Below, one piece after another: positions 5,443 to 13,334 of a stretch of DNA of 15,313 nt. Position 1 is the first letter of the stretch; every line of letters begins with the position of its first letter. The position numbers were made by a program, and so were the translations under genes. The notes beneath the pieces were generated by a model that was given only the letters and a program-made list of their open reading frames with translations, searched no databases and had not been told where the DNA came from. Origin of the DNA: an archaeon (GTDB taxonomy: Archaea; Undinarchaeota; Undinarchaeia; Undinarchaeales; JALTGF01); assembly GCA_027077325.1 (NCBI GenBank), contig JALTGF010000012.1:1-15313 (forward strand), in the 5' to 3' direction.

Positions 5443-5464
5443 CTCCTTGATTTATCTTTGAAAT

Positions 5465-6022
5465 ATGGCAATAATTTGGCTGATAATTGGGTTAGTAATT
5501 TTACTGGTTTTAATTGCAGTGTACTACATAAACAGGATAATTGTGCTTGGAAACAGGGTTCAAAACGCCTGGGCACAGATTGATGTGCAACTTAAGAAAA
5601 GAGCAGACCTCGTGCCAAACCTTGTGAATACTGTAAAAGGTTATGCAAAGCACGAAAAAAGCATTTTTGTAGAAGTTACAAAAGCACACAAGGCAATGCT
5701 CGGAGCAAAAACGCCAGAAGAAAAAATGAAAGCAGGAAATATGCTTGCTGGCGCTTTGAAAACAATTTTTGCCCTTGCAGAAAATTATCCAAATCTAAAA
5801 GCGTCTGAGAACTTTAAACTCTTGCAGGAACAACTTGAAGGAATTGAAAACAAGATTGCATATGCGCGGCAGTTTTACAATGATTCTGTGCTGAGCTACA
5901 ACAACCTCATTAAGACAATTCCTGGGAGATGGTTCGCGGGCGCAATGGGCCGCACAGAGCAAAAACCATACTTTGAGACCAGCGAGAAAGAGAGAAAACC
6001 AGTAAAAGTTGAATTTGAATGA
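5465..6022 (+). CDS. lemA: LemA family membrane protein
   Basis: The 185-residue protein has one N-terminal membrane helix (about residues 3-22) followed by the conserved LemA core: VQNAWAQIDVQLKKRADLVPNLVNTVKGYAKHEK at about 33-66, including the family's NAW..IDVQLKRR.DLIPNLV signature. The rest is helical with ENFKLLQEQLEGIENKIAYARQFYNDSV near 136-163, again typical. Length is normal. The soluble helical bundle probably faces away from the membrane anchor. Function of LemA is not settled. The gene overlaps htpX by four bases (ATGA), and LemA with the HtpX protease is a frequent pairing, which suggests a common role in membrane protein quality control. The start is fixed by a TATA-like box about 26 bases upstream. 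Confidence 0.93.
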   Translation: MAIIWLIIGLVILLVLIAVYYINRIIVLGNRVQNAWAQIDVQLKKRADLVPNLVNTVKGYAKHEKSIFVEVTKAHKAMLGAKTPEEKMKAGNMLAGALKTIFALAENYPNLKASENFKLLQEQLEGIENKIAYARQFYNDSVLSYNNLIKTIPGRWFAGAMGRTEQKPYFETSEKERKPVKVEFE

Positions 6023-6915
6023 AAAGGCTTAGCTTTTACGATGAAATAAAGCGAAACAAAATTAAATCGTATGCTCTAGCCACGGTTTTCTTCTTTATTT
6101 TGTTTGCAATAGTTTACGCCATCTCATTTTTCTTTTCAACTGGCACCGCCATTTTGATGATTTCAATTGCAACAATTTTGATAATTGCACACATTTGGCA
6201 CTCATACAATCACGGGGCAGAGATGGTTTTAAAATCTGTAAAGGCAAAGCCGGCAGACCCCATAAAAAACCGCTACTATATAGACACAGTTGAAGGGCTT
6301 GCAATTGCCGCGGGAATTCCAGCGCCAAAGGCATATGTTATGGAGAGCCCGGAAATAAATGCCTTTGCAGCAGGGAAGGATCCTGAGCACGCGGTTATTT
6401 GCGTTACAACCGGTGCGCTTGAAAAATTGAAGCGAGATGAACTTGAAGGAATGATTGGGCATGAGATGACACACATCATGAACTATGATATAAGATTTTC
6501 AACACTTGTTGCAGCTCTTGTAGGAATAATTGCAGTTGTTAGCCAAATTTTCATAAGAAGCATGTGGTTCCGCGGCGGCAGGTCAAGAGACCGCGGCGGA
6601 GCAGTTGTAGTTGTATTGCTTATCATTGGAGTTTTGCTTGCAATCCTCGCACCAGTTGCAACAAGAATTGTGCAGGCCACAGTTTCAAGAAAAAGGGAGT
6701 TTGCAGCCGACGCCGGCGGAGCAAAACTTACAAGGTACCCGGAAGGGCTTGCAAAGGCGCTTGAAAAAATCAAGAAAGAAAACACTGGAAAAATGAAGGT
6801 AAGTGAGGGGATTTCACACTTGTTTTTCACAGATCCAAATACAAGCCCACTTGACAAGCTGTTTGCAACGCATCCACCTTTGGATGAGAGAATAAAAAGA
6901 TTAAGAGAGATGTAA
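6019..6915 (+). CDS. htpX: HtpX-type membrane-bound zinc metalloprotease (M48B)
   Basis: The 298-residue protein has two N-terminal membrane helices (about 17-38 and 43-60) and two later hydrophobic segments (about 162-180 and 194-212). The zinc site is HEMTH at 148-152, with H148 and H152 as ligands and E149 as general base; the third ligand is E228 in REFAADAGGAKL. This layout and length are those of M48B HtpX proteases, which cut misfolded or excess membrane proteins with the active site on the cytoplasmic side. The segment ATHPPLDERIKRL at the C-terminus is also typical. It follows lemA with a four-base stop/start overlap, so the two are translated together. Its stop codon touches that of purD on the other strand, with no spacer. 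Confidence 0.95.
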   Translation: MKRLSFYDEIKRNKIKSYALATVFFFILFAIVYAISFFFSTGTAILMISIATILIIAHIWHSYNHGAEMVLKSVKAKPADPIKNRYYIDTVEGLAIAAGIPAPKAYVMESPEINAFAAGKDPEHAVICVTTGALEKLKRDELEGMIGHEMTHIMNYDIRFSTLVAALVGIIAVVSQIFIRSMWFRGGRSRDRGGAVVVVLLIIGVLLAILAPVATRIVQATVSRKREFAADAGGAKLTRYPEGLAKALEKIKKENTGKMKVSEGISHLFFTDPNTSPLDKLFATHPPLDERIKRLREM

Positions 6916-6956
6916 TTAATTCCCCCTTAGTTTCCTCATATGCTCAATTCTTTTTT
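6894..6956. terminator. Oligo-T runs inside convergent gene ends
   Basis: htpX (plus) and purD (minus) have abutting stop codons (TAATTA). A run of six T at 6951-6956 on the plus strand lies about 36 bases past the htpX stop, inside purD; a run of five T on the minus strand (6898-6894) lies about 18 bases past the purD stop, inside htpX. Each could end transcription within the opposing gene. Confidence 0.35.
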
Positions 6957-8244
6957 GGATCAATTCTCTAGTTCCAATGTCACGCCTGTAAAAAAGGGCA
7001 TCAGTTTTTACTTTTTGCACCCCGGCCTCTGCAATTTTTTCTGCCTCTTCAATTGAATCTGCAATTCCCACAATTCCAAGAGTTCTAGAGGTAGAGGTAT
7101 AAATCCCATCTTCGCGCGCGTCAACTGAGGCATAGTAAAGCTTTGCACCAACGCTTTTAACTGCTTCCTCATCAACCGGGATTTTTGTTGGCTCTGGAAT
7201 TTTTGACTTGTCTGGATAGCCCTTTGGAACAAGATATTTGCAGACAGTTGCCTTGTTTTCAAATTCTGCCATTTGCAAATTTCCTTCAAGTATTGACATG
7301 CAAATTGCAGAAAAGTCTGTCTTTAAAAGCGGCAAAACATTCATTGCCTCAGGGTCCCCAAAACGAACATTGTATTCAATTACTTTTGGCCCGTCCTTTG
7401 TAAGCATAAATTGGCCATAAAGAACACCTTTGTAAATTAAGCCGGTTTTTTCTTTCAGACCGCGTAGGGTTCTTTTGATTATTGAAAGTGCATCTTCAAC
7501 ATCTTTTTCATCCATAAATGGGAGCAAATGATTTGCATCTGAATAAGAGCCCATGCCCCCGGTCATTGGCCCTTCATCCCCTTCAAATGCTTGCTTATGG
7601 TCCTGAACAAGTGGCATTGGAATTATGTGCTCTCCATCAGTAAAAACCTGCAAAGTAAATTCTTCTCCTTCAAGCCGCTCTTCTAAAACAACAACATTTG
7701 AGCCGCCAATTCTTTTTTCAATTATCTCATTCGCATACTCCTGAACTTCAAACAAATTTTTTAAATGCTTTCCTTGGATTTTAACCCCTTTTCCGCCCGT
7801 TAATCCGGCGGGCTTTACAACAATGTCTGTGTCAAACTCCTTTAAAGCTTCAGAAACATCTCGCTCGGTGCTACAAACCACAAACTTTGGAATGCCATCT
7901 GGAACATACTCTTGCATCAGTGTCCTTGCAAAACTCTTGTCTGACTCCAATCGAGCGGCAACTTTTGTTGGGCCAACAACCTGAATTCCATTTTCAAGAA
8001 GCATATCTGCAACTCCTTTTGCTAGCGGGTCTTCAGGGCCTACAAAAACATAATCCGGCTGCACATGCAAGGCATATTTTAAAACTTCTTTTGGATCTTT
8101 TATATCTCCAATTTGAAATTCTTTGGAAAGCTTAGCAATTCCCGGATTTTTAGCGCTCATAAATGCATACAACTCTGAATTCTTTGCCATCTGCTCGGCA
8201 ATTGCATGCTCACGGGCGCCGTTTCCAACAAGCAAGGATTTCAT
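6916..8244 (-). CDS. purD: Phosphoribosylamine-glycine ligase (GAR synthetase)
   Basis: From ATG 8244 the protein has 442 residues. A GGAGGA ribosome site sits a few bases before this ATG, so I prefer it to a TTG twelve bases upstream. The ATG overlaps the purF stop (ATGA). It joins glycine to phosphoribosylamine with ATP. Motifs: GNGAREHAIA at 7-16 (N-terminal PurD domain), VVKPAGLTGGKGVKI at 142-156 (ATP-grasp glycine-rich loop), QDHKQAFEGDEGPMTGGMGS at 214-233 (the strongest PurD signature) and EYNVRFGDPEAM at 290-301 with the metal-binding Glu and Asn. Length is similar to the roughly 430 residues of bacterial PurD. It is the last gene of the purS-to-purD operon. Confidence 0.96.
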   Translation of the reverse strand: MKSLLVGNGAREHAIAEQMAKNSELYAFMSAKNPGIAKLSKEFQIGDIKDPKEVLKYALHVQPDYVFVGPEDPLAKGVADMLLENGIQVVGPTKVAARLESDKSFARTLMQEYVPDGIPKFVVCSTERDVSEALKEFDTDIVVKPAGLTGGKGVKIQGKHLKNLFEVQEYANEIIEKRIGGSNVVVLEERLEGEEFTLQVFTDGEHIIPMPLVQDHKQAFEGDEGPMTGGMGSYSDANHLLPFMDEKDVEDALSIIKRTLRGLKEKTGLIYKGVLYGQFMLTKDGPKVIEYNVRFGDPEAMNVLPLLKTDFSAICMSILEGNLQMAEFENKATVCKYLVPKGYPDKSKIPEPTKIPVDEEAVKSVGAKLYYASVDAREDGIYTSTSRTLGIVGIADSIEEAEKIAEAGVQKVKTDALFYRRDIGTRELIQKRIEHMRKLRGN

Positions 8245-9701
8245 TTTTTCCTCCAACTTTTTCTTTCAGAGTCTCTTTCATGCGCAAGGCGTGCCCTTTG
8301 TTCATCTGAAATTTTAGTTGGATAATTTCCGGTAAGGCAAGCAGTACATAAACTATCATCAAGCCCAATTGCCTTCTTCAAGCCGTCTACTGATTGGTAA
8401 ATTAGGGAGTCTGCGCCAATTGTTTTTCTTATTTCTTCAATATCTTTGTCAGAAGCAATTAATTCTCTTTTATCAGCAAAATCAATTGCATAATAGCAGG
8501 GGAACTTAATTGGAGGGGAAGTTGACAAAAAGTGTATTTCCTTTGCCCCAGCTTTTCTAACCATGTCAACAATTCTTTTTGAAGTTGTTCCGCGAACAAT
8601 TGAGTCATCAATTAGTGCAACATTTTTTCCTTTTATTTCAAGAATAACTGGATTTAATTTTAAGCGAACAGCAGTTTCCCTTTGCTCCTGTGTTGGCATT
8701 ATGAAAGTTCTCCAGGAGTATCTGTTTTTGATTAACGCTTCACTATATGGAATGCCCAATTCTTTTGCAAAGGAGAGTGCGGCAATTCTTGAGGTGTCTG
8801 GTACAGGGATTACGACATCAATCTTTTTATCTCTGTTTTTTTCTTTCCACAATTTTGCAAGCTCCTTTCCAAGGTTCACTCTTGCTTCATAAACACCGCG
8901 CTTTTCAATTACAGAATCAGGTCTTGCAAAGTAAACCCACTCAAACATACAGTGCTTTGCTTGCTTCTTTTCAACTACTTTTGAATGGACATTCATGTCA
9001 TTGTCAATAAAAACAACTTCTCCTGGCTCAAGATCTTTTATAACTTCAAAGCCAAGAATGTCAAGAACAACAGATTCAGATGCAAAGGCATAACTGGTTT
9101 TTCCATCTTTTACTCGCTTTCCAAAAATCATTGGCCTTATTGCATAAGGGTCCCTAAATCCAACGAGCCCCTTTCCTGCAATTAGTGTAACACAAGAATA
9201 GCCACCATTTAAGAGATTCATCGTGTTTTTTGTAGCATTAAAAAGCCGTTCAGGTGAAAAACCCTCATCGTGCACTTGCTTGAAAAGTTCAACAGAAAAA
9301 ACTTTCATTATTGCTTCAACATCACAATTTGACCTAAGCCTTCGTTGATATTTGTTAAAAAGCAAGCTTTTAACTTCCTGATAGTTTACAAGATTGCCAT
9401 TGTGTGCCATTCCAATTCCATATGGGGAGTAAGTAACAAATGGCTGGGCATCTCTTACTGGATCAGAGCCAATTGTTGGATACCTAACATGACCAATGCC
9501 AATATTCCCGTGAAGTTCCTTTAAATTCTTTGAGTTAAACCCTTCTGAAACTAGGCCAGTGTGTTTTCTTAATATTAATTCATCACCATCAAAAGTTAGC
9601 ATTCCAGAAGAACTCTGCCCGCGATGCTGCAATGTAAGCATACCCGTAAATAAGTCATATGCTACTGGACTTTGACTGATAATGCCAATAAAACCACACA
9701 T
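8241..9701 (-). CDS. purF: Amidophosphoribosyltransferase, iron-sulfur type
   Basis: The 486-residue enzyme makes phosphoribosylamine from PRPP and glutamine, the committed step. Cys2, right after the initiator Met, is the N-terminal nucleophile, so no propeptide is needed apart from Met removal. Glutaminase motifs are LQHRGQSSSGM at 24-34 and HNGNLVNY at 100-107. The PRPP loop is VALIDDSIVRGTTS at 361-374. Cysteines C251, C402 and the pair C452-T-A-C455 match the spacing of the four ligands of the [4Fe-4S] cluster of the Bacillus-type enzyme, so an oxygen-sensitive cluster is predicted. The start lies one base after the stop of a 56-codon gene and the end overlaps purD by four bases, indicating tight coupling in the operon. 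Confidence 0.97.
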   Translation of the reverse strand: MCGFIGIISQSPVAYDLFTGMLTLQHRGQSSSGMLTFDGDELILRKHTGLVSEGFNSKNLKELHGNIGIGHVRYPTIGSDPVRDAQPFVTYSPYGIGMAHNGNLVNYQEVKSLLFNKYQRRLRSNCDVEAIMKVFSVELFKQVHDEGFSPERLFNATKNTMNLLNGGYSCVTLIAGKGLVGFRDPYAIRPMIFGKRVKDGKTSYAFASESVVLDILGFEVIKDLEPGEVVFIDNDMNVHSKVVEKKQAKHCMFEWVYFARPDSVIEKRGVYEARVNLGKELAKLWKEKNRDKKIDVVIPVPDTSRIAALSFAKELGIPYSEALIKNRYSWRTFIMPTQEQRETAVRLKLNPVILEIKGKNVALIDDSIVRGTTSKRIVDMVRKAGAKEIHFLSTSPPIKFPCYYAIDFADKRELIASDKDIEEIRKTIGADSLIYQSVDGLKKAIGLDDSLCTACLTGNYPTKISDEQRARLAHERDSERKSWRKK

Positions 9702-9702
9702 T

Positions 9703-9873
9703 TTAACTGTACCGCTTTGTTAATTTCGCAAGTTCCGTATGGATCTCATTAATTTGTTTAATAGCAAAATTGTCTGGATCCCGTATAGACCTTGCTAGGA
9801 TCATTAGGGCACTTGTTAATTGTTCCATTAATTCAATCAATTGTCTAAACTCTTTTTTACTAATTCCAGCCAT
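9703..9873 (-). CDS. Small protein of unknown function between purQ and purF
   Basis: A 56-residue reading frame from ATG 9871-9873 to TAA 9703 fills the space between purQ and purF. It ends one base before the purF ATG and begins 19 bases after the purQ stop, with GTGGAAA just upstream as a weak ribosome site. The predicted product is helical: a first amphipathic helix (KEFRQLIELMEQLTSALMILAR, about residues 7-28), a break at RDPDN, and a second helix (AIKQINEIHTELAKLTKRY). That looks like a two-helix hairpin that could dimerise or bind a partner. I recognise no family. Its position argues for real translation, since every other gene in this operon is closely spaced or overlapping. A role in purine synthesis is only suggested by position. 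Confidence 0.65.
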   Translation of the reverse strand: MAGISKKEFRQLIELMEQLTSALMILARSIRDPDNFAIKQINEIHTELAKLTKRYS

Positions 9874-9892
9874 TTTCCACACCAGTATAGTA

Positions 9893-10690
9893 TTATAACT
9901 TTTTCTTTATAAACTCTATGAGGGATTTGAAAGTAATCAAGCCATCTCCAACTTTACGTGGATTTCTTGTCCAATCAAAGTGGTTAAACGAATCAAGAAC
10001 ACGCTCGGGATGAGGCATTAATCCAAAAACATTTCCCTCAAGATTTGAAACACCTGCAATGTCGTCAATTGAGCCATTTGGGTTTATTGGGTATTTTCTA
10101 TTTGCAGGAGTCCCATCTGGATAAACATACCTAAAAATAATTTGATCATTTTCTTTCAAAGCTTTTAGGGATTCATCTTCCTTTCCTGGGACAAAAGTTA
10201 GGTTTCCTTCCATATGTGCAACGGGAAAACTTAAAATTTCATTATGATCTAAATTTTCAGTAATTGCGCTCTTCCCAAACGGCTTAAGATAAACAAACCT
10301 ACACTCAAATTTTGCACTTTCATTCGTAGAGAGGGCAGCCCGAACATTTCCAGGCAACATGTCAAGAGTTGTTAAAACTTGAAAACCATTACAAATGCCA
10401 CCAACAACCCTGCCTTCTTTTACAAAGGAGTTTAACTTATTCTTCAGTTTGCTTTGTATTCTTGCAGACCAAATTGCACCTGCACGCACATAGTCACCTG
10501 CAGAGAATCCACCTGGAAAAATCATAGCATCATAATCAAACAAATCTCGCTTCCGTTCTTCCGAGCAATCGCCAATTAACTGCTTTAAATGAACAATTTC
10601 AGCATCAGCGCCAACTAGCCTAAATGCGCGAGCAGTTTCGTCCTCACAGTTTGTCCCTTCGATTCTCATTACACAAATTTTTGGCTTCAT
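9893..10690 (-). CDS. purQ: FGAM synthase glutaminase subunit
   Basis: The 265-residue class I glutamine amidotransferase supplies ammonia to PurL. The nucleophile is C100 in GGICNGFQVL; H227 and E229 in GLMPHPERV complete the triad. PGGFSAGDYVRAGA at 59-72 is the usual PurQ oxyanion-region motif, and FPVAHMEGN at 155-163 the conserved stretch before the C-terminal part. It is longer than the roughly 225-residue Bacillus protein, with extra sequence around 130-150 and 235-250 (NHFDWTRNPRKVGDG), a form seen in longer archaeal and bacterial versions. The ATG overlaps the purL stop by four bases. It should form a complex with PurL and PurS. Confidence 0.96.
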   Translation of the reverse strand: MKPKICVMRIEGTNCEDETARAFRLVGADAEIVHLKQLIGDCSEERKRDLFDYDAMIFPGGFSAGDYVRAGAIWSARIQSKLKNKLNSFVKEGRVVGGICNGFQVLTTLDMLPGNVRAALSTNESAKFECRFVYLKPFGKSAITENLDHNEILSFPVAHMEGNLTFVPGKEDESLKALKENDQIIFRYVYPDGTPANRKYPINPNGSIDDIAGVSNLEGNVFGLMPHPERVLDSFNHFDWTRNPRKVGDGLITFKSLIEFIKKKL

Positions 10691-13026
10691 ATCTGTTCAC
10701 CCATTGCCTTGTAAATTGGCTCTTTCCAAGTTTTGTAAATTGTTTCCAGGTCAATATTTATTAAGTCATCAATCTTCAACATTTTTTCATCAGTAGTGTA
10801 GCCAATTTTTGTAATTGCAGCATTTTCAAAAAGTGTTAAAAACTTCTCAATGTTTTCTGGCTTTACCTCAACAATCCAGCGACCATTGGACTCTGAGAAC
10901 AGTTTATAATCTGCCCGGGTTGCATTTCCAGATATGTCTTTTATTGAGACATTTGCACCAAAGCCACCAGACATGAGCATTTCAGCAATTGCAACTGCAA
11001 AGCCACCTTCTGCACAATCATGGACACTTTCAACTAGACCTTGATCAATTGCTTTTAGGAGCGCATCCATTTTTTGCTTAAATTTATCAGGATAAACCCT
11101 TGGAACAACTTTCCCAAGTTTTTCATGAACTACTTTAAAGTACTCAGAACCCCCCAGCTCGTTGTCAGTTTCACCTATTAAAAACAAGATGTTTCCTGGT
11201 CCCTTGATGTCCATACTGACTGCTTTTCTTACATCTTCAATTATGCCAACACCTAGGATAGTTGGCGTTGGAAGAATTGCTCCAGCATGACTTTCATTGT
11301 AAAATGAAACATTCCCGGAAACAAAAGGAACCTTGAAATTGTCAGCAGCAAAATACATTCCCTCAGTGGCAGCCCTGAACTGCCCCATAATTTCCGGCTT
11401 TTCAGGATTCCCAAAGTTCAAGCAGTCAACCATTGAGTTTGGCATACCACCAACAGCAATTATATTTCTAAAGTTTTCCTCAACAGCGGACGCAGCACCC
11501 CAGTAAGGATCGACTTTAACCATCCTTGGGTTTACATCAGTACTTAACACCAGACCTTTGAAAGAATTTTCAACTGGACGAATAATTGAAGAATCCCCAG
11601 GACCGGGGGTTTCAAACTTTCCCTGTAAGGGAAGAAGAGCAGTATTCCCACGAACAACATGGTCATATTGCCGTATTACCCATTCTTTGCTTGCAATATT
11701 GGAAGAGCCAATTACTTTTAGCAGAACTTCGTTTAAGTTCTCTGGCTCTGAGACCTCCTCTTCAGGACCATTGTATCCAGCATACTCTTCATAAGGTCTT
11801 TTGTATTCAAGAGAGCCAGTAGTAAAGTTTAGGTCCATCTCATAGACAACTTTTCCTTTATATCTTACAAGCACCTTGTTTCCAGGGACTGCCTTCCCAA
11901 CAACAACTGCAGGAACATCCCAAAACCGAAAGATTTCAAGAACCTTTTCAAGATTTTTTGGATCTACGGAAAGCATCATTCTTTCTTGAGATTCAGAAAC
12001 CCATATTTCCCAGGGAGCCATCCCCTCCTCGCGCAGAGGCACTTTGTCAAGCTCAACTTCAGCACCGCATCCACCAGCAGAAGCCATTTCAGTTACAACA
12101 CAACTGAGGCCCCCTCCGCCAAGATCCTTCAATCCAGTTAGCAGACCCTTTTCAGATGCCTCCAAACAAGCGTGAATTAATGGCTCTTTCATTATTGGGT
12201 CTCCAAGCTGAACGGCAGGCCTACTTGTCGTTTCACTATCCTCTTCAAGTTCTGCCGATGCAAATGAAACCCCGTGGATTCCATCACGACCGGTACTCCC
12301 GCCAGTTAAAACGAACAAATCTCCAGGCTTCCCAACACGACTGTGTAGTAAATTTTTCTTTTTTAAAATTCCAATACAGCCAACATTTACCAGGCAGTTT
12401 CCAGTATAACTTTCATCAAAGTTAATCATCCCAGAAACTGTTGGGATTCCGACACGGTTCCCATAATCAGCAATTCCCTTTACAACTCCCCTGAATAGAA
12501 AATTAGGGCTTTTAATCCCTTCTGGAAGCTTATCTTTGGGATAGTCCAAGGGACCAAAGAAAAGGGGATCAATTAATGCAACTGGTTGTGCACCCATGCA
12601 AAGAACATCCCTTAAGACACCACCAACTCCTGTGGCAGAACCACCATAGGGGTCAAGTGCACTTGGATGATTGTGGCTCTCCATCTTAATTGCATATGCG
12701 TGCTCTTCGTCAAAATCAATAACCCCTGCATCTTCAGAGAGCACTGTCAAGCCCTGAGGTGCTTTAACTTTAAAAATGGTATCCCTAAGGATTGGCTTTG
12801 AGCTCTTATATGAGCAGTGCTCAGACCAGCTTTGTGCAAGGGTTTCAAGCTCAACATCAGTAGGGTTTCGTCCAAGTTTCTTAAAGTGCTCCTGAATTAA
12901 TTTCATCTCATCAAGACTGAAGTAAAGCTGCCTTTCCTTGCTAATTTCTTCCAATTCAGGATCAGACGCATTTAGGATATTTACTTCAACAAGTTCAAAT
13001 GGCATATCTAACTTCTTGTACTTCAT
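10687..13026 (-). CDS. purL: FGAM synthase large subunit, small-PurL type
   Basis: The 779-residue protein is the ATP-dependent synthetase that converts FGAR to FGAM. Its length fits the small PurL that works with separate PurS and PurQ, rather than the roughly 1300-residue fused enzyme. Visible motifs: SWSEHCSYKSSK at 66-77 with catalytic H70, MESHNHPSALDPYGGSATG at 115-133, RDVLCMGAQPVAL at 139-151, and a second half that repeats the PurM-like fold (STDVNPRMVKVDPYWGAA, then VHDCAEGGFAVAIAEM). Both halves of the duplicated fold are present. The start is seven bases after the purS stop, with a GAGGGGGA ribosome site inside the purS end. The end overlaps purQ by four bases. Confidence 0.97.
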   Translation of the reverse strand: MKYKKLDMPFELVEVNILNASDPELEEISKERQLYFSLDEMKLIQEHFKKLGRNPTDVELETLAQSWSEHCSYKSSKPILRDTIFKVKAPQGLTVLSEDAGVIDFDEEHAYAIKMESHNHPSALDPYGGSATGVGGVLRDVLCMGAQPVALIDPLFFGPLDYPKDKLPEGIKSPNFLFRGVVKGIADYGNRVGIPTVSGMINFDESYTGNCLVNVGCIGILKKKNLLHSRVGKPGDLFVLTGGSTGRDGIHGVSFASAELEEDSETTSRPAVQLGDPIMKEPLIHACLEASEKGLLTGLKDLGGGGLSCVVTEMASAGGCGAEVELDKVPLREEGMAPWEIWVSESQERMMLSVDPKNLEKVLEIFRFWDVPAVVVGKAVPGNKVLVRYKGKVVYEMDLNFTTGSLEYKRPYEEYAGYNGPEEEVSEPENLNEVLLKVIGSSNIASKEWVIRQYDHVVRGNTALLPLQGKFETPGPGDSSIIRPVENSFKGLVLSTDVNPRMVKVDPYWGAASAVEENFRNIIAVGGMPNSMVDCLNFGNPEKPEIMGQFRAATEGMYFAADNFKVPFVSGNVSFYNESHAGAILPTPTILGVGIIEDVRKAVSMDIKGPGNILFLIGETDNELGGSEYFKVVHEKLGKVVPRVYPDKFKQKMDALLKAIDQGLVESVHDCAEGGFAVAIAEMLMSGGFGANVSIKDISGNATRADYKLFSESNGRWIVEVKPENIEKFLTLFENAAITKIGYTTDEKMLKIDDLINIDLETIYKTWKEPIYKAMGEQI

Positions 13027-13033
13027 TTAAAAA

Positions 13034-13282
13034 TCAGTCCCCCTCAATGGAAATGCTGTAATTATTTATGACGGGATTTGCAAGCAATTGCTCGCACATC
13101 TTCTCAAGTTCTTCCCTTGCTTTTTCTTTTGAATCTTCGTCAAGGGAAATTTTAAAAACTTTTATGCTTTTTACATCTTTCACACTGTTAAACCCAAGAG
13201 AGATTAATGAGTTTTTTACAGTTTTTCCTTCGGCATCCAAGATGCCAGGTTTTAGCTCAATTCTGATTTCTGCATTAAACAT
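13034..13282 (-). CDS. purS: FGAM synthase small subunit
   Basis: The 82-residue protein matches PurS: it opens with FNAEIRIELKPGILDAEGKTVKNSLISLGF, the typical strand, 'LKPGVLDPQG' loop and helix, then KVFKISLDE and a final strand NPVINNYSISIE. PurS dimers bridge PurL and PurQ and are required for ammonia transfer. It is the first gene of the operon purS-purL-purQ-small ORF-purF-purD. A GAGGTGGGT Shine-Dalgarno sequence at 13285-13293 fixes the start, so unlike purE and lemA this message has a leader. Confidence 0.95.
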   Translation of the reverse strand: MFNAEIRIELKPGILDAEGKTVKNSLISLGFNSVKDVKSIKVFKISLDEDSKEKAREELEKMCEQLLANPVINNYSISIEGD

Positions 13283-13284
13283 TT

Positions 13285-13330
13285 ACCCACCTCTGAATAA
13301 AGGTATAAAACATTTGTTTGTTTAAATATT
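13285..13330 (-). promoter_or_regulatory. purS ribosome site and likely operon promoter
   Basis: On the minus strand GAGGTGGGT (13293-13285) lies three bases before the purS ATG. Upstream, AATATTTAAAC (about 13330-13320) is a TATA-like box whose expected start near 13298 would give a short leader including the ribosome site. The upstream membrane-protein gene ends at 13335, so read-through is also possible. Confidence 0.45.
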
Positions 13331-13334
13331 TTAT

